From Agmasoma carcini (nom. nud.) (Eukaryota; Microsporidia; Thelohaniidae), in NCBI GenBank assembly GCA_029232285.1, contig JAOXFI010000010.1:43954-107953 (forward strand): a stretch of 64,000 nucleotides of DNA, given 5' to 3'. This document shows positions 41,691 through 51,788 of the stretch, one piece after another; within the stretch, counting starts at the first letter, position 1, and each line of letters starts with the position of its first letter. The translations under genes and the position numbers were made by a program. Under the pieces are notes generated by a model that was given only the letters and a program-made list of their open reading frames with translations, was not told where the DNA came from and did not search any database.

Positions 41691-42110
41691 AACCGCAGGG
41701 CGTTGATACCATTTATAGGTTTAACAAACTCATATTTGTGAAATACAGAATCATGAAACTAAATATAATCTTTAAGGCTAGTATAGCTCTTATATTCATC
41801 AGTACAAATAATTATGAATCTCTTCCATTAGACAAGCACTGGTTATTCCATGACAAAATGCAACAATGTACATATCATTAATTTTATTTATTAGTGTTCT
41901 AGTCCTATGACTTTTGATCTTAACATTAAACATGGTATCATTTTTTACATGATTAAACTTGAATTACCCAATTTAATAAAAGAAAAACATGTAAAAGGTA
42001 TTTGATCATTATATTTAAAAAAAATATTTTGAATCAAATGTATGCGGTCATTGAAATTTAACTTAATAGAATATAATGACTTCTGAAAGATACTAATTTA
42101 AAATTAAGCT
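41690..42110 (-). pseudogene. Merlin transposase remnant
   Basis: On the minus strand from about 41960 the sequence reads NDTMFNVKIKSHRTRTLIN, then CTDEYKSYTSLKD near 41810, then HKYEFVKPINGINAL near 41730-41690. These correspond to the first-Asp block, the T-D-E-Y-K-S-Y second-Asp block and the H...V-N-P...N-x-x-x-I-E end of Merlin/ISXO2 transposases. Frame breaks are present. Confidence 0.75.
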
Positions 42111-42581
42111 TTTATCAGCATTGAACACATCAAAAAAAGGTTTTTGAGCAGCGTAATATATTTAGTATGTTCTTTCAACTTATATTACAAATATTCAATA
42201 TATATCCATCAACATTACGAGTATAACACTATAACATCACATAATTATCACAAATCTTACACCCAAACTCTTTTATAATAAAATATTCTCTTATTAAGAA
42301 TAATATAAGTTATTCATTGTCTAATCCTCTTATAAACTCTTTATTACACTAGCAAATATAAAATTTTTAGTATCAAAATGGGTTTCTCCATATGGAGAAA
42401 AAATATTTGATCTTACTAATTATAGGGTTTTCAAAAAGTTAGGGTTGTTTTACAAAAAATTAAGAGATTATGTAAAACTCAATATAATTTTAAACAAATT
42501 AAAATAAAACAATAATTTTTACTTAATAGCTTGTATATGATAATATAAAGAAAATATTTATAAAATTAAAATATAAATATT

Positions 42582-42845
42582 AAAAATACACCAACAAACA
42601 TAATAAATCAATAAAATAAAAAATTAAATAAGCTATATTATCAACAAGTTAAATCATTTTTGTCATTCGTATTTTCATGGGTTTTTAAAAACATATCAAA
42701 AGGATATTTTATGAAAAAAATACAAATTGCAAACCCCTCCATTTAATTAAAACTCCATGAAAATGCAAATGAGCAAAAATTATTCAATTTTTTGATAATA
42801 TAGCTTATTGAATTATTTTTATGTTTTTTGATGTATTTTTAATTC
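42582..42845. repeat. Palindromic insert, about 110-bp arms
   Basis: The left arm (about 42582-42690) and the right arm (about 42742-42845) are inverted copies that share AAAAATACA, AATAAGCTATATTATCAA and ATTTTCATGG. A spacer of about 50 bp separates them. Copy 1 of the host transposon (6960-7010) keeps only a short stub at this position. It could be a MITE-like insertion or a hairpin grown from the terminus. Confidence 0.7.
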
Positions 42846-42939
42846 AAATGTTTTCATTTTATAAATACTCAAAAATCTTATATTTTTAATCTATAAATTT
42901 GTTGAAATCGTTTTTATTTCCTGCCTGAAATTTCAAACC

Positions 42940-43920
42940 ATGGCAGGAAAGTAATTTCGCCTGAGATCAGGCGCTTGATTATTTAAAAATACAATTTGAT
43001 AATGTGATAGCTGATATCGCACTATCTTTGAGATTCCATTATAATACAGTGCATAATATAATAAGAATACAAAGATACCAGACAGGTGTAATCATGTTAT
43101 ATAAACTGTGGTGAAAGGTTTTGTACGAAGAGCAAATTAAATTTATCAGCAATTGTGTTGATAATAATTCAGAAATAACGCTGAGAGAGGTTAGGGTTAG
43201 ATTAAATAACCAATTTGGTGTTTTAGTATCGAATGCTACTATTCACGGGACTTTAGAAGGATTACACTATACACTGAAGAATATGGTAAAGGTTCTATAA
43301 GTAAGAATTCAGAAGAAACCATCCGAAAAAGAATTGATTATGCAAGCTAGTTTGAGAATAAAAAGCTTGAATGCTCGGATAACAATGTTGTCTTTTAGAT
43401 GAAGTTGGTTTAAGCTTATCCCTTAGGGTTAATAGAGGCAGGTCTTTGCAAGGTTAAGCTCCAGTTACCAGAATTCCAACGATAAGGTCAGAAATATCAG
43501 TATATGTGCAGCTTACAGTCGAAACGATTTGATTTATTTTGAGCACAATATAGGCGCATATGTTAGTTTAAAGTTTTATGATTTTATTGAGCGTTTGTTT
43601 GAAAAGCTTAATTCAATTAATTCAGAACCATATCTTTTTTTTTGGATAATGCTCGAATCCATAAAACCCCTAGAGTTCTTCGAAAAATCGACGCCAGCCG
43701 ACACGAATGTTTATGTTTGGCTCCATATTTCCCTTTTTAAACTCAATTGAGAATTACTTTTCTAAGTGGAAAAACTATGTAATAAGATTTAACTCAAGAA
43801 CGGAAACAAAACTACTTTTTAAAATTAAAGAGGGGTTTGATTTAATAAGTAGGAACGACTGTATCAGATATTGAAAGAACATGCTAACATATTTGGAACA
43901 TCTGAGCAAGTTGAAACAAT
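42940..43920 (+). pseudogene. IS630-like transposase, family A copy 2, broken
   Basis: The ATG at 42940 follows GAAATTTCAAACC, a host-like start signature. The product would begin M-A-G-K but the frame shifts at once compared with copy 1. Downstream fragments match copy 1 throughout: LEGLHYTLKNM near 43255, DEVGLSLSLRV near 43398 (with breaks), ISICAAYSRNDLIYFEHN near 43495-43550. It is dead, but its start region is better preserved than in copy 1. Confidence 0.75.
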
Positions 43921-44133
43921 ATTCGATAAAACAATTCAATTTTATTATGTTTGTTTTTTATTTAAATCTTCTCAAATTTTATTTTAACTGATATTTTTTA
44001 TTTTTTATTAAAAGGTTTTTCGTACTCTATTTTATTTTTAAATCATTTTCTTGAGGACACGGTTTTTCATCTCCTAACTTTTTGAAAAACTCTCTTAACC
44101 TTATGTATTACTCCCTTAACTTTTGAAAACCCT

Positions 44134-45000
44134 TATAAAATAAATATAGAAATAAGTGTAAATATTTTACTCATAAATTGTGAAAAAAACGCTGTTATAT
44201 TATTTTTGACTAACATTATTAAATACTACTGATTAATTGATCACCTTTCTACATGATTTCGGTGTATTTATGAGTAACCTTTATCCCTAATATGTTGCAA
44301 CTAAGTATAATATCAAATTATACCTAAAAATAAACAATAAAACGTTTAGCTAGATTGATAAAATATCCTAACTTTTAATATTTTTTGATGACTTTGATAA
44401 ATCGATTGTTTTTATGTTAAAAATAATAAAATTTTGCTAAAAGAAACAATGGCTATATTTTTATTCAGATTTTTAAAGAAAATGAAAATTTATGAAAAAT
44501 TAAATACAAAGTGTATAAATTATTTTAATACACATTCTATGATTTTAGATAAAAAAAGATGTTTCTTGGGTTAATAAATGTCAATTCAAATACAAAGAAA
44601 AATTAAGGTTTAAATATCAGAATAATGATTTTTTGGGTGTTTATGTATTGTTGATACCTTATCAATAATAGCCAAAGCATATATAAAACATGTTACTAAT
44701 AGAAATACGCCGATTTTATTACCTATTTTCATATGTGTCTGTAGAGAAAGTATTGTAATCTATTTTGATGAATAGAATCACTTTCTATATTATCTCTTTC
44801 TTTAATATAATTCGTCGCATATGGTGTTGATACTTCAACTTCGACTCAAAATTTGAGAAAAAACAAGACACTATAGAAAATCTTTGCAATATACTACAAT
44901 AAATATATTTAATTTCAAAAATGTTTTTATTACATATGAAAATTTTATCCGGTTTTTAGAAAAAAATGTTTTTTAATTTCAACAATTTTTTTTAATTTGA
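44134..45000. other. AT-rich region, nothing recognised
   Basis: No ORF with a start signature is seen. Some of it may belong to the Merlin remnant that follows. Confidence 0.4.
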
Positions 45001-45700
45001 GCAATTTTTAACAATAATCTTAAACCGTTTTTAGATGATATAGATTATATATTACAAGTATTACGTGAGTTTGGTGTTTTAAAAAGACATCAAAGATGTT
45101 TTGAATTGTTTCAATTTGTTCAACTGTTAAATTCTTACAGAAATTATTTTCAGTTCGAAAAGGTAATTTCTTCTGTGGTTTCAACCTAGTTTGAGTAACG
45201 CTCTTAAAACCATGAATTTATGACTAAATGATTTACAATATCTAAAGCCGTAAAAAGCATGAATTCTTTAAAAAACACAATTTCAAAAATATATTTAAGT
45301 CAAGTTTGTGAAACAAAATTCAACCAAAACAGAAGGCGGATAAAGGAAGATACCAAAGTACCAATATTTGGGTTTTTGAAATTGCTGATGTTTTATCAAT
45401 ACCTTCAAAGGTTTATATAGAGTATGTGCATGTCAGAAGCCCATCTATTCTTTTATCAATTATATACAGAGTATGTCGCCGAGGCTTAGTAATCCATTCT
45501 GATGAATGGGAATTTTATTCAAGGATATATCCTAACCTTGGTTTAGTCCACGAAACAGTCAATCATAATTTATATTTTGTTAATTCTGAGACTTTAGTTC
45601 ATGCTCAAAACATTGAATCTTATTGGGTCAAAGTCAAGGCACGAATAAAAGAGAGGAAAGGGTTGAAATCTTCTAAAGTAGATGTCTTCTTGGTATAAAG
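45000..45700 (+). pseudogene. Merlin transposase remnant
   Basis: The open C-terminal part (about 45480-45698) reads VIHSDEWEFYSRIYPNLG, then HETVNHNLYFVNSE and HAQNIESYWVKVKARIKERKG. This is the S/T-D-E-W...Y, V-N-H, H-x-Q-x-I-E-x-x-W-x-x-x-K series of ISXO2-type transposases. A candidate N-terminal part upstream (from about 45020) is broken by stops. Ends were not found. Confidence 0.75.
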
Positions 45701-45865
45701 GATGTTGAAAGACGGTGTTATTCAAAGTGTTTTTGAACAAATGTTCGATAAATAAAAAATTTGATCCTTTTCTCTGGGGTAAAATTTTGCACCATATCAT
45801 AACTAATGCACATCCTTTAAATATTATTTTACACCTTCTTAATAACATATACCAGTCTAAATACT

Positions 45866-46111
45866 TTATTTTTTTAATTTTGATAATTTTTCCTTCTCAT
45901 TTTTACTAAATTTTACATAGCTTAAACATTCTTTAGCCAACTCTCTAGCTTCTAAAATCATTGAACATTTTTCTAAATAATTTAAGTTATTAGAATGATT
46001 CTCTAAATATAATCGAGTCCCCTTTTCATTTAATTCTTTAGATTTAAGCAATCTTCTTAAATTTATATCATTTAAAATGGTCTCTCCTAAAATAAATTGT
46101 AAAAGCAACAT
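45866..46111 (-). CDS. Small protein with signal-peptide-like start
   Basis: An 81-residue protein of unknown function. The ATG at 46111 is preferred to an upstream one (46150): it places MLLLQFILGETILND at the N-terminus, a plausible signal peptide, and follows a T/A block with AAAAATAATT upstream. The rest is helical and rich in L, K, E and N, with two cysteines. It lies tail-to-head with the similar small gene at 46274-46543 on the same strand, at the edge of a transposon island. Confidence 0.6.
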   Translation of the reverse strand: MLLLQFILGETILNDINLRRLLKSKELNEKGTRLYLENHSNNLNYLEKCSMILEARELAKECLSYVKFSKNEKEKLSKLKK

Positions 46112-46273
46112 GAGTTTTTTTTTAAAAATAATTAAGTAGATGACATTCAATTAAAAATAAGGAAATGACATTTAATTAAAAATATTTTTATAATAAAATA
46201 TAATCTTAATATTAGTTAGTTATATTCTTATAACTCAATATTTAATTAATTTCCCTTTTTATATTAAATTAAA

Positions 46274-46543
46274 TTATTTTTTTTCAGCTTCATCAATTGC
46301 TTTAATTTCTTCAAAAACCAAATTTATACGATGGTTTGATTGAATTGTACATAAACAATATTCCTCTAGAATTTTTTCAAATTGTTCTTCAGTGAAGGTT
46401 TTTTTATTGTTAATAATTTCAAAAATTTTTTCTGCTTCTTCAAAATGTTTTTTAATATCTTTATACGTATTTTCTCTTTTATTTATCATTTCATTTAAAC
46501 TTGAACAAAACGAAAGTTGCACTAACAAAAATAAAAATTTCAT
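46274..46543 (-). CDS. Small protein with signal peptide
   Basis: An 89-residue protein of unknown function. MKFLFLLVQLSFCSS is a strong signal peptide candidate. The mature part is a charged helical protein with two cysteines (E-Y-C-L-C-T). The ATG follows AAATTTTTAATCC, a clear start signature. With the adjacent 45866-46111 gene it forms a pair of short secreted proteins. No sequence similarity between the two beyond design could be established. Confidence 0.7.
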   Translation of the reverse strand: MKFLFLLVQLSFCSSLNEMINKRENTYKDIKKHFEEAEKIFEIINNKKTFTEEQFEKILEEYCLCTIQSNHRINLVFEEIKAIDEAEKK

Positions 46544-46764
46544 GGATTAAAAATTTAAAAAAATTTAAAAAAATTTAAAAAAAACATAGTTAAAAAAATA
46601 ACAATTCATAATGGAATAGCTTACGCACATCTTACAAACTATACATAAGAATGTAACTATCATTTTAATAAGCAATATTGATAATTTAAATAATTGATCA
46701 AAAATTATATTTATTAAATGATAAAATATAGAAATTGTTAAATAATTTAAATAAATAATTATGA

Positions 46765-46955
46765 TCATTAATTATATGACTAACTAATTAATTATATGAC
46801 TAACTAACTAATATATATGATTAACTAACTAATATATATGATTAACTAATTAATCTATATGATTAACTAATTAATATATATGATTAACTAACTAATATAT
46901 ATGATTAACTAACTAATATATATGATTAACTAATTAATCTATATATAACTAACAC
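46765..46955. repeat. TATATGATTAACTAACTAA tandem array
   Basis: About eight copies of ATATATGATTAACTAACTA with CTAA/TTAA variation lie just past the 3' end of CDC20. Confidence 0.95.
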
Positions 46956-46987
46956 ATAAATATTTTCCAATATAACAATTTAATTCT

Positions 46988-48004
46988 CTAAAATCCTATT
47001 GAATCTCTTCTAAATTCAATTTTAGGCTTTTCAGCTACTTTCCAGAACTTCAAAGCCTCATCAGCACCTACAGAAACCAAATCAGTCTCATCAGGACTTA
47101 CTGCTGTATGAAGAACACGTGAATCATGCTTACCAAAAGATGAAACAATACTCATATCAGTACATCTCCATAACTTTATATCATTTTCACTAAATCCATG
47201 TGATGTAATCATTTCTTTAGATCTCTTTAAAAAATTAATAGAACAAACCTGTGACCCAACATCAATATTCTTCAAACATTTAGTCCCAACAGCATCCCAA
47301 ATCTTAATAGTCTTATCTTTAGCACCACCACCTGTAACCAATACATTATTCTTCCATGGACACCACGACATAGCTTTTACAGCAGAATTATGTCCTTTTA
47401 ATTTTCTAGCACAAGGATTATTTAACTTCCACACCTTAACTGTGTTATCATTACTACCACTAGCCAAGTATTCATTAGAAGGTGACCAACTAAGTCCACA
47501 TACCTCTGCCTTATGTCCTTGTATTGATGTAAAATCAGGAGATCTACTATCTATAAAACAAATTTTACCAGTTTTATCACCTGTCACTATAATATCATCT
47601 CTTAATACAAGTGAAGATATTCTAGTACTACCACATGATACAACACGTGTCAATCTATCAGAATTTGTGTCATAAATTCTCAGATTACCCTCTGCATCAC
47701 CAAAACAGAGCCTATCTCCCATACCTCTAACGGAAGATAAGTAAGTATCAACAGTAAAGACTTCAAATACTTCTTTAGTATTGGTGTTATATGTGTATAA
47801 AGTATTATCTAAACATATACTTACTCTATTTTCGGTCCAATCTAGCAGATTTAAATAAAAATCATCAACTACTTCAGGAGCGTCTAAGATTCTATAAGGA
47901 CTATCATCTATGATTCTTTGTTTTTCTTTGTGATATTGTGTAGGTGTTTGCTGAATGAACGAAAGGTCTGGAAGGCTCGTTCTAGATGATGAGTCAAAGA
48001 ACAT
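46988..48004 (-). CDS. CDC20: Cdc20/Cdh1-type WD40 activator of the APC/C
   Basis: A 338-residue WD40 protein that recruits substrates to the anaphase-promoting complex. P-Y-R-I-L-D-A-P-E-V-V-D-D-F-Y-L-N-L-L-D-W (about 36-56) is the Cdc20/Fizzy signature before the seven-bladed propeller; blades are visible as G-H...S-x-D-x-T-V-K-V-W-type repeats. Typical members are 480-600 residues. Here the N-terminal region is only about 35 residues, no C-box (D-R-F/Y-I-P) can be seen, and the protein ends R-R-D-S-I-G-F rather than with an I-R tail. The ATG follows AAAATAGCCC. Whether it is Cdc20 or Cdh1 cannot be settled. Confidence 0.9.
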   Translation of the reverse strand: MFFDSSSRTSLPDLSFIQQTPTQYHKEKQRIIDDSPYRILDAPEVVDDFYLNLLDWTENRVSICLDNTLYTYNTNTKEVFEVFTVDTYLSSVRGMGDRLCFGDAEGNLRIYDTNSDRLTRVVSCGSTRISSLVLRDDIIVTGDKTGKICFIDSRSPDFTSIQGHKAEVCGLSWSPSNEYLASGSNDNTVKVWKLNNPCARKLKGHNSAVKAMSWCPWKNNVLVTGGGAKDKTIKIWDAVGTKCLKNIDVGSQVCSINFLKRSKEMITSHGFSENDIKLWRCTDMSIVSSFGKHDSRVLHTAVSPDETDLVSVGADEALKFWKVAEKPKIEFRRDSIGF

Positions 48005-48540
48005 GGGCTATTTTTGTTTTCTATTTATAAATTTTTTAAATAAAAATTTTAAGTATACCTAAAATAGAAAAATGAAAGCAATATTTAAATATAAAATATT
48101 TTTAAGAATAAACAATATATTTGTTTAATAAATAAACAAAATTTTATGATTGATTTCATAATTTTGTTTATATAAGCAAATATTTATTAAACTATTAAAA
48201 AAATATGAAATATATAAATTATGGTCTTATACGGTGGTATATTGATGTATTATAACTAAAAATGTATAATTGAATGGTACATATAGTTTTTATGCTTAGC
48301 TGGGCTATGTTGGTTAGTTAGTGGCACAGTCCCATAAAATTTCACTTTGTTTATTCATAGAATTTGTTACACAACCATCATTTCCATTTTTTATACATGG
48401 GGTTAAAAAAATAGAAATATTTAAGGGATTTTTGGAGGTAAATTTACAAAATTTTATTGGTTGTTGAATGTTTATATATTCAATAATTTTGGATCATTGA
48501 TGTTTTTTTGTCAAAGTTAGAAAAAAACGGCCATGGGTTA
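48005..48540. other. AT-rich spacer upstream of CDC20
   Basis: It contains the CDC20 upstream region and sequence leading into the transposon island. No gene is supported. Confidence 0.4.
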
Positions 48541-48544
48541 AAAA

Positions 48545-49470
48545 ATACCTTATGAACTCAGACAACTTATAACAAAATGTTCGAAATATAGGAATGAGGA
48601 ATTGGTTTATTATATAATGCGCCAGGGTATCTTAAAAAGGAAGAAATATGCCCAAGTCATATCAATCCTATGTAGATCATATACTAGAAATATCGAAAAA
48701 TTTGAATGGTGGTGCAAAAAGACAAATTGTAGAAATAAAGTAATAAAAAATAAGTTTATTGATCGGGACAACTCTATAGCAAAAATTCTGGTATTTTTTT
48801 TATAAAACCACCATCTATCATATGAATCATCAGGGTCCGTAAACTCGGCTTTAGCCACCATATGCGTTAAAGAGAACATGTAAGAATATACTGGTATTAT
48901 CATTACAACAGGAATATTAGTCGTTCAGAAATTAAGATTGTCGCGATAAGTACAACTGTATACCCTCTTGGACCAAAGTAGGAATAAAGTAAACATTTCT
49001 CAAATAAGTCGTTTTCTTTTTTGATATTTTCTCTTGTGTCATGAAATCATACTTACTGTATTAATAAAATTTATCACAAAACCTGCGATAAGTAGTGTTA
49101 AAACAAACTTCAGTGAACACTAAATCTCGGTTAAAAACAACTACTGAAAAGATACCTTGAACTGTTTTTTCTTCTTGTGAATTAGGTGGCCCTAGTTTAA
49201 TGGTTTAAGTTTAAGGGATATGAACAAATACCAACAAATAATACTGATGCTATCTGTATTGTTGAATTTAGTGATGGAATTGTTAGAGCCTATAGAATCG
49301 TTTTACCTGATATGAAAGCTAATATTATTATACCCATTTTATTTAAACAAGTCTATATGATAGTACAATTAAGACCGATGAGAACTAGTTTTATTCTGGT
49401 TTTAAAAAGATTAATTTTATACACAGTAATGTAGTCATAAATATAGATTCATTAATTCAGGTAATGATGA
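48545..49470 (+). pseudogene. Merlin transposase remnant
   Basis: N-terminal zinc-like segment FEWWCKKTNCRNKVIKNKF near 48700-48755, then TDAICIVEFSDGIVRAYRI near 49245-49305 and STIKTDEN near 49365-49385, the order expected for ISXO2-type transposases. Frame changes separate the pieces. Confidence 0.65.
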
Positions 49471-49715
49471 TTTTTTTAAAAAAAATTAACTAAAACTATA
49501 GATAAAGAGAAGAAAAATGAAAATACATGAAAGAACTGCGTTTATTTAATCATTTTGTAGGTTTTGGAGCGGTTAAGGCAGATCAATTAGTTTTTTAATA
49601 GATTTAACTACATTCTACGTGGATTTATTTTAAAAAATATTTTATGTATATTATATTATCTGTATTTAGAATCACTTTATCAAATGTTTTTATATTAATA
49701 ATATTATATTTTTAA

Positions 49716-50836
49716 GAAAATTCCGACCAGAACCAAATTGATTAAATTGTGTGTTTTTGCTCTGTTATGTTTAAACATTTCGGATCATGTTCAAAATTTT
49801 ATACGAGTGAAATTTTTGCAATATCTGCTTTATCACGGTTTTAAAATTGCTAAAAAATATAATTTAAAAGATTGGATCAGGGTCGAAATTACTGAAAATA
49901 TTCCCAAAATGATAATTAACCTTAGTAACAAAACATTAGGTGATGTCGAACAGCATTGATGATTTTGAATTGGTAGAAATGTTATAAATCATTTCATTGA
50001 TTTTCAGAGAAAAATTCTGCTCAAAATATCAAAAGAAATGAAACATAAATAAATACAAGAATGACACTGATGGATATGCTTATAGGTGTATAAAAATATA
50101 CTCTATAGATTTTAAGAGATATGTTTCTATAAGATTTGGAAGTTTTTTGAGGATTTTAACGTTGATATAAGAGTGATAATTTCAGTTATAGGAAAATATA
50201 TTCCTTATGTAGTGTCAGTTCTATTTCAATTCTAAACAATAATATTGGGAAACCTACTATTAAAAAAATAAGTGGGAATTTATTAAAAGAATTTCTGATC
50301 CCGATTTTTCTTATGATGAACTTGATAGTGCTGAAAGAATTATACAGATTGACATAACTATGTTAAATTACAAGTGTAAATCGCACTGATATAGATCTCC
50401 TACAAATCGTTCAGATGCACTATGTTTAGTGGAAATAGAAAACACTGAAATTAGGAGTGTTTTTGCAAAAGTTATATCCAATAAACAAGCCGCAACTACT
50501 TTACCTATTATAAATCAGCAAGTTGTCATAAATATTATTATATACACTGATGAAGCTCCAATTTGTAAAGCTTTGACAGGAATAGGATTTGAACATGGTA
50601 CAATGTGTTATAAATATAGGTTTTTTTTGACAGAACACTTGATGTACATACTCAGAACGTTGAAAGTTTTAATAATTGCATCAAACTTGAAATTTAAACA
50701 GAAGAGGTGTCAAAACAGATAATAGTAATGTTTTTATAAAAGGTTTTGTTATAAATAGAACCATAAGAACCATTTTGTTTATTATACTCTTATTTTATTT
50801 AATATCTTTTAAAAAATTTCAAGGTCGGAATTCTCC
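49716..50836 (+). mobile_element. Merlin-like element with candidate terminal repeats
   Basis: The left edge GAAAATTCCGACC (about 49717-49730) and the right edge, reversed, GAGAATTCCGACC (about 50823-50836) are inverted. Inside, the + strand reads IIQIDITMLNYKCKSH near 50340-50385, then NRSDALCLVEIEN near 50415-50455, IIYTDEAPICKALTGIG near 50545-50590 and FEHGTMCYKY. The match is to the same transposase group as the minus-strand fragment at 50930-51430. At least one in-frame stop follows K-S-H. No clear target duplication was found. Confidence 0.55.
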
Positions 50837-50929
50837 TCCGGGAATTTTCTGGACTTGATCCAAAGGATTTGCTTTATTGTTCCAAATAAAACAAAATACG
50901 ATTTAAAATTGTTGTCGTTTTAACGTCTT

Positions 50930-51430
50930 AGCGCCCATCCTATTAAATCGGCTTTTAATTCGATTGGTAAATGATTCTACTGTTCAAATATAAACCCCTT
51001 AATTTTATCAATAAAATAATATTTGTAACATACTATTTTTAGGTAGAGGCCTATAACTCGAGCTTCATCGGTATAAATGGTACTACTTTTATAACCTGAG
51101 AATTTATTATTGGTAGAATGGTTAAGGCTTTCTCATCAGGTATTGTGCTGGCATAAATATTGTGATATTTTTATCGAATTCAATGATACAAAGAGCATCA
51201 GTACGATTCAAAGCTAATCTACCACTATGTGGCTTGCACTTGTAGTTTAACATCGTTTCATCAACCTGTACAATTTTTACTTCTCCTTCTGACTTATTAA
51301 TGCTGAAACTAAATATGGTATTAATACAGCAAGGTTATTTACCATTTTAAATACCGTTTGTCTACTTAAACCTAGTGAAACTTTGATTAGTTACTAGTAG
51401 CAGCATTTCATTATTATTTTGATATCTAAA
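50930..51430 (-). pseudogene. Merlin-like transposase remnant
   Basis: The minus strand from about 51275 reads IVQVDETMLNYKCKPHSGR then ALNRTDALCIIEFD and FMPAQY, a well-preserved catalytic start (V-D-E-T). It is homologous to 11880-12420 and, in protein, to 49716-50836. The rest is broken. Confidence 0.75.
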
Positions 51431-51788
51431 TAAATTACATCAAAAACTACATTTTATTATACTCATGTATTTTTGAAAATGTTCAAGGGTTTTATATAAT
51501 ATCTCCTCTCTACTCCTGATATATTTATTTATATTTAAAATTATTTCTTATTAGTTATTGAATTGTATCTTTGAAAAATAATTTTATATCACTAGCATAT
51601 GTATCAATTCTTCTATCTTGCTAATTGACAACCTAATATAAAAGAAAAATATTAATAAAAGCAAAAAAAATTAATTATATTTTTTGGGTGAAATTTTTGC
51701 ATATAATCCATTATTTAATCACTACGTATATATGTCTGTAATGGTGTTCATAAAGTGGCATAGGGCGTTTATTTACATTGATATTATA
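51431..51788. other. AT-rich spacer inside the transposon island
   Basis: No gene or element end is recognised before the Tc1-like insertion. Confidence 0.4.

Larger units (their letters stand above)
42425..44133 (+). mobile_element. IS630/Tc1-like transposon, family A copy 2
   Basis: The ends are TA-GGGTTTTCAAAAAGTTAGGG on the left and, reversed, TA-AGGGTTTTCAAAAGTTAAGGG on the right, the same family as 6822-8296. Direct repeats of a CAAAAAGTTA motif lie within each terminus. A palindromic block (42582-42845) sits inside the left part and accounts for much of its extra length. Confidence 0.75.

Noticed and set aside
47442..47675. A 77-codon + strand ORF
   Set aside because: It is antisense to the WD40 repeats of the Cdc20-type gene.
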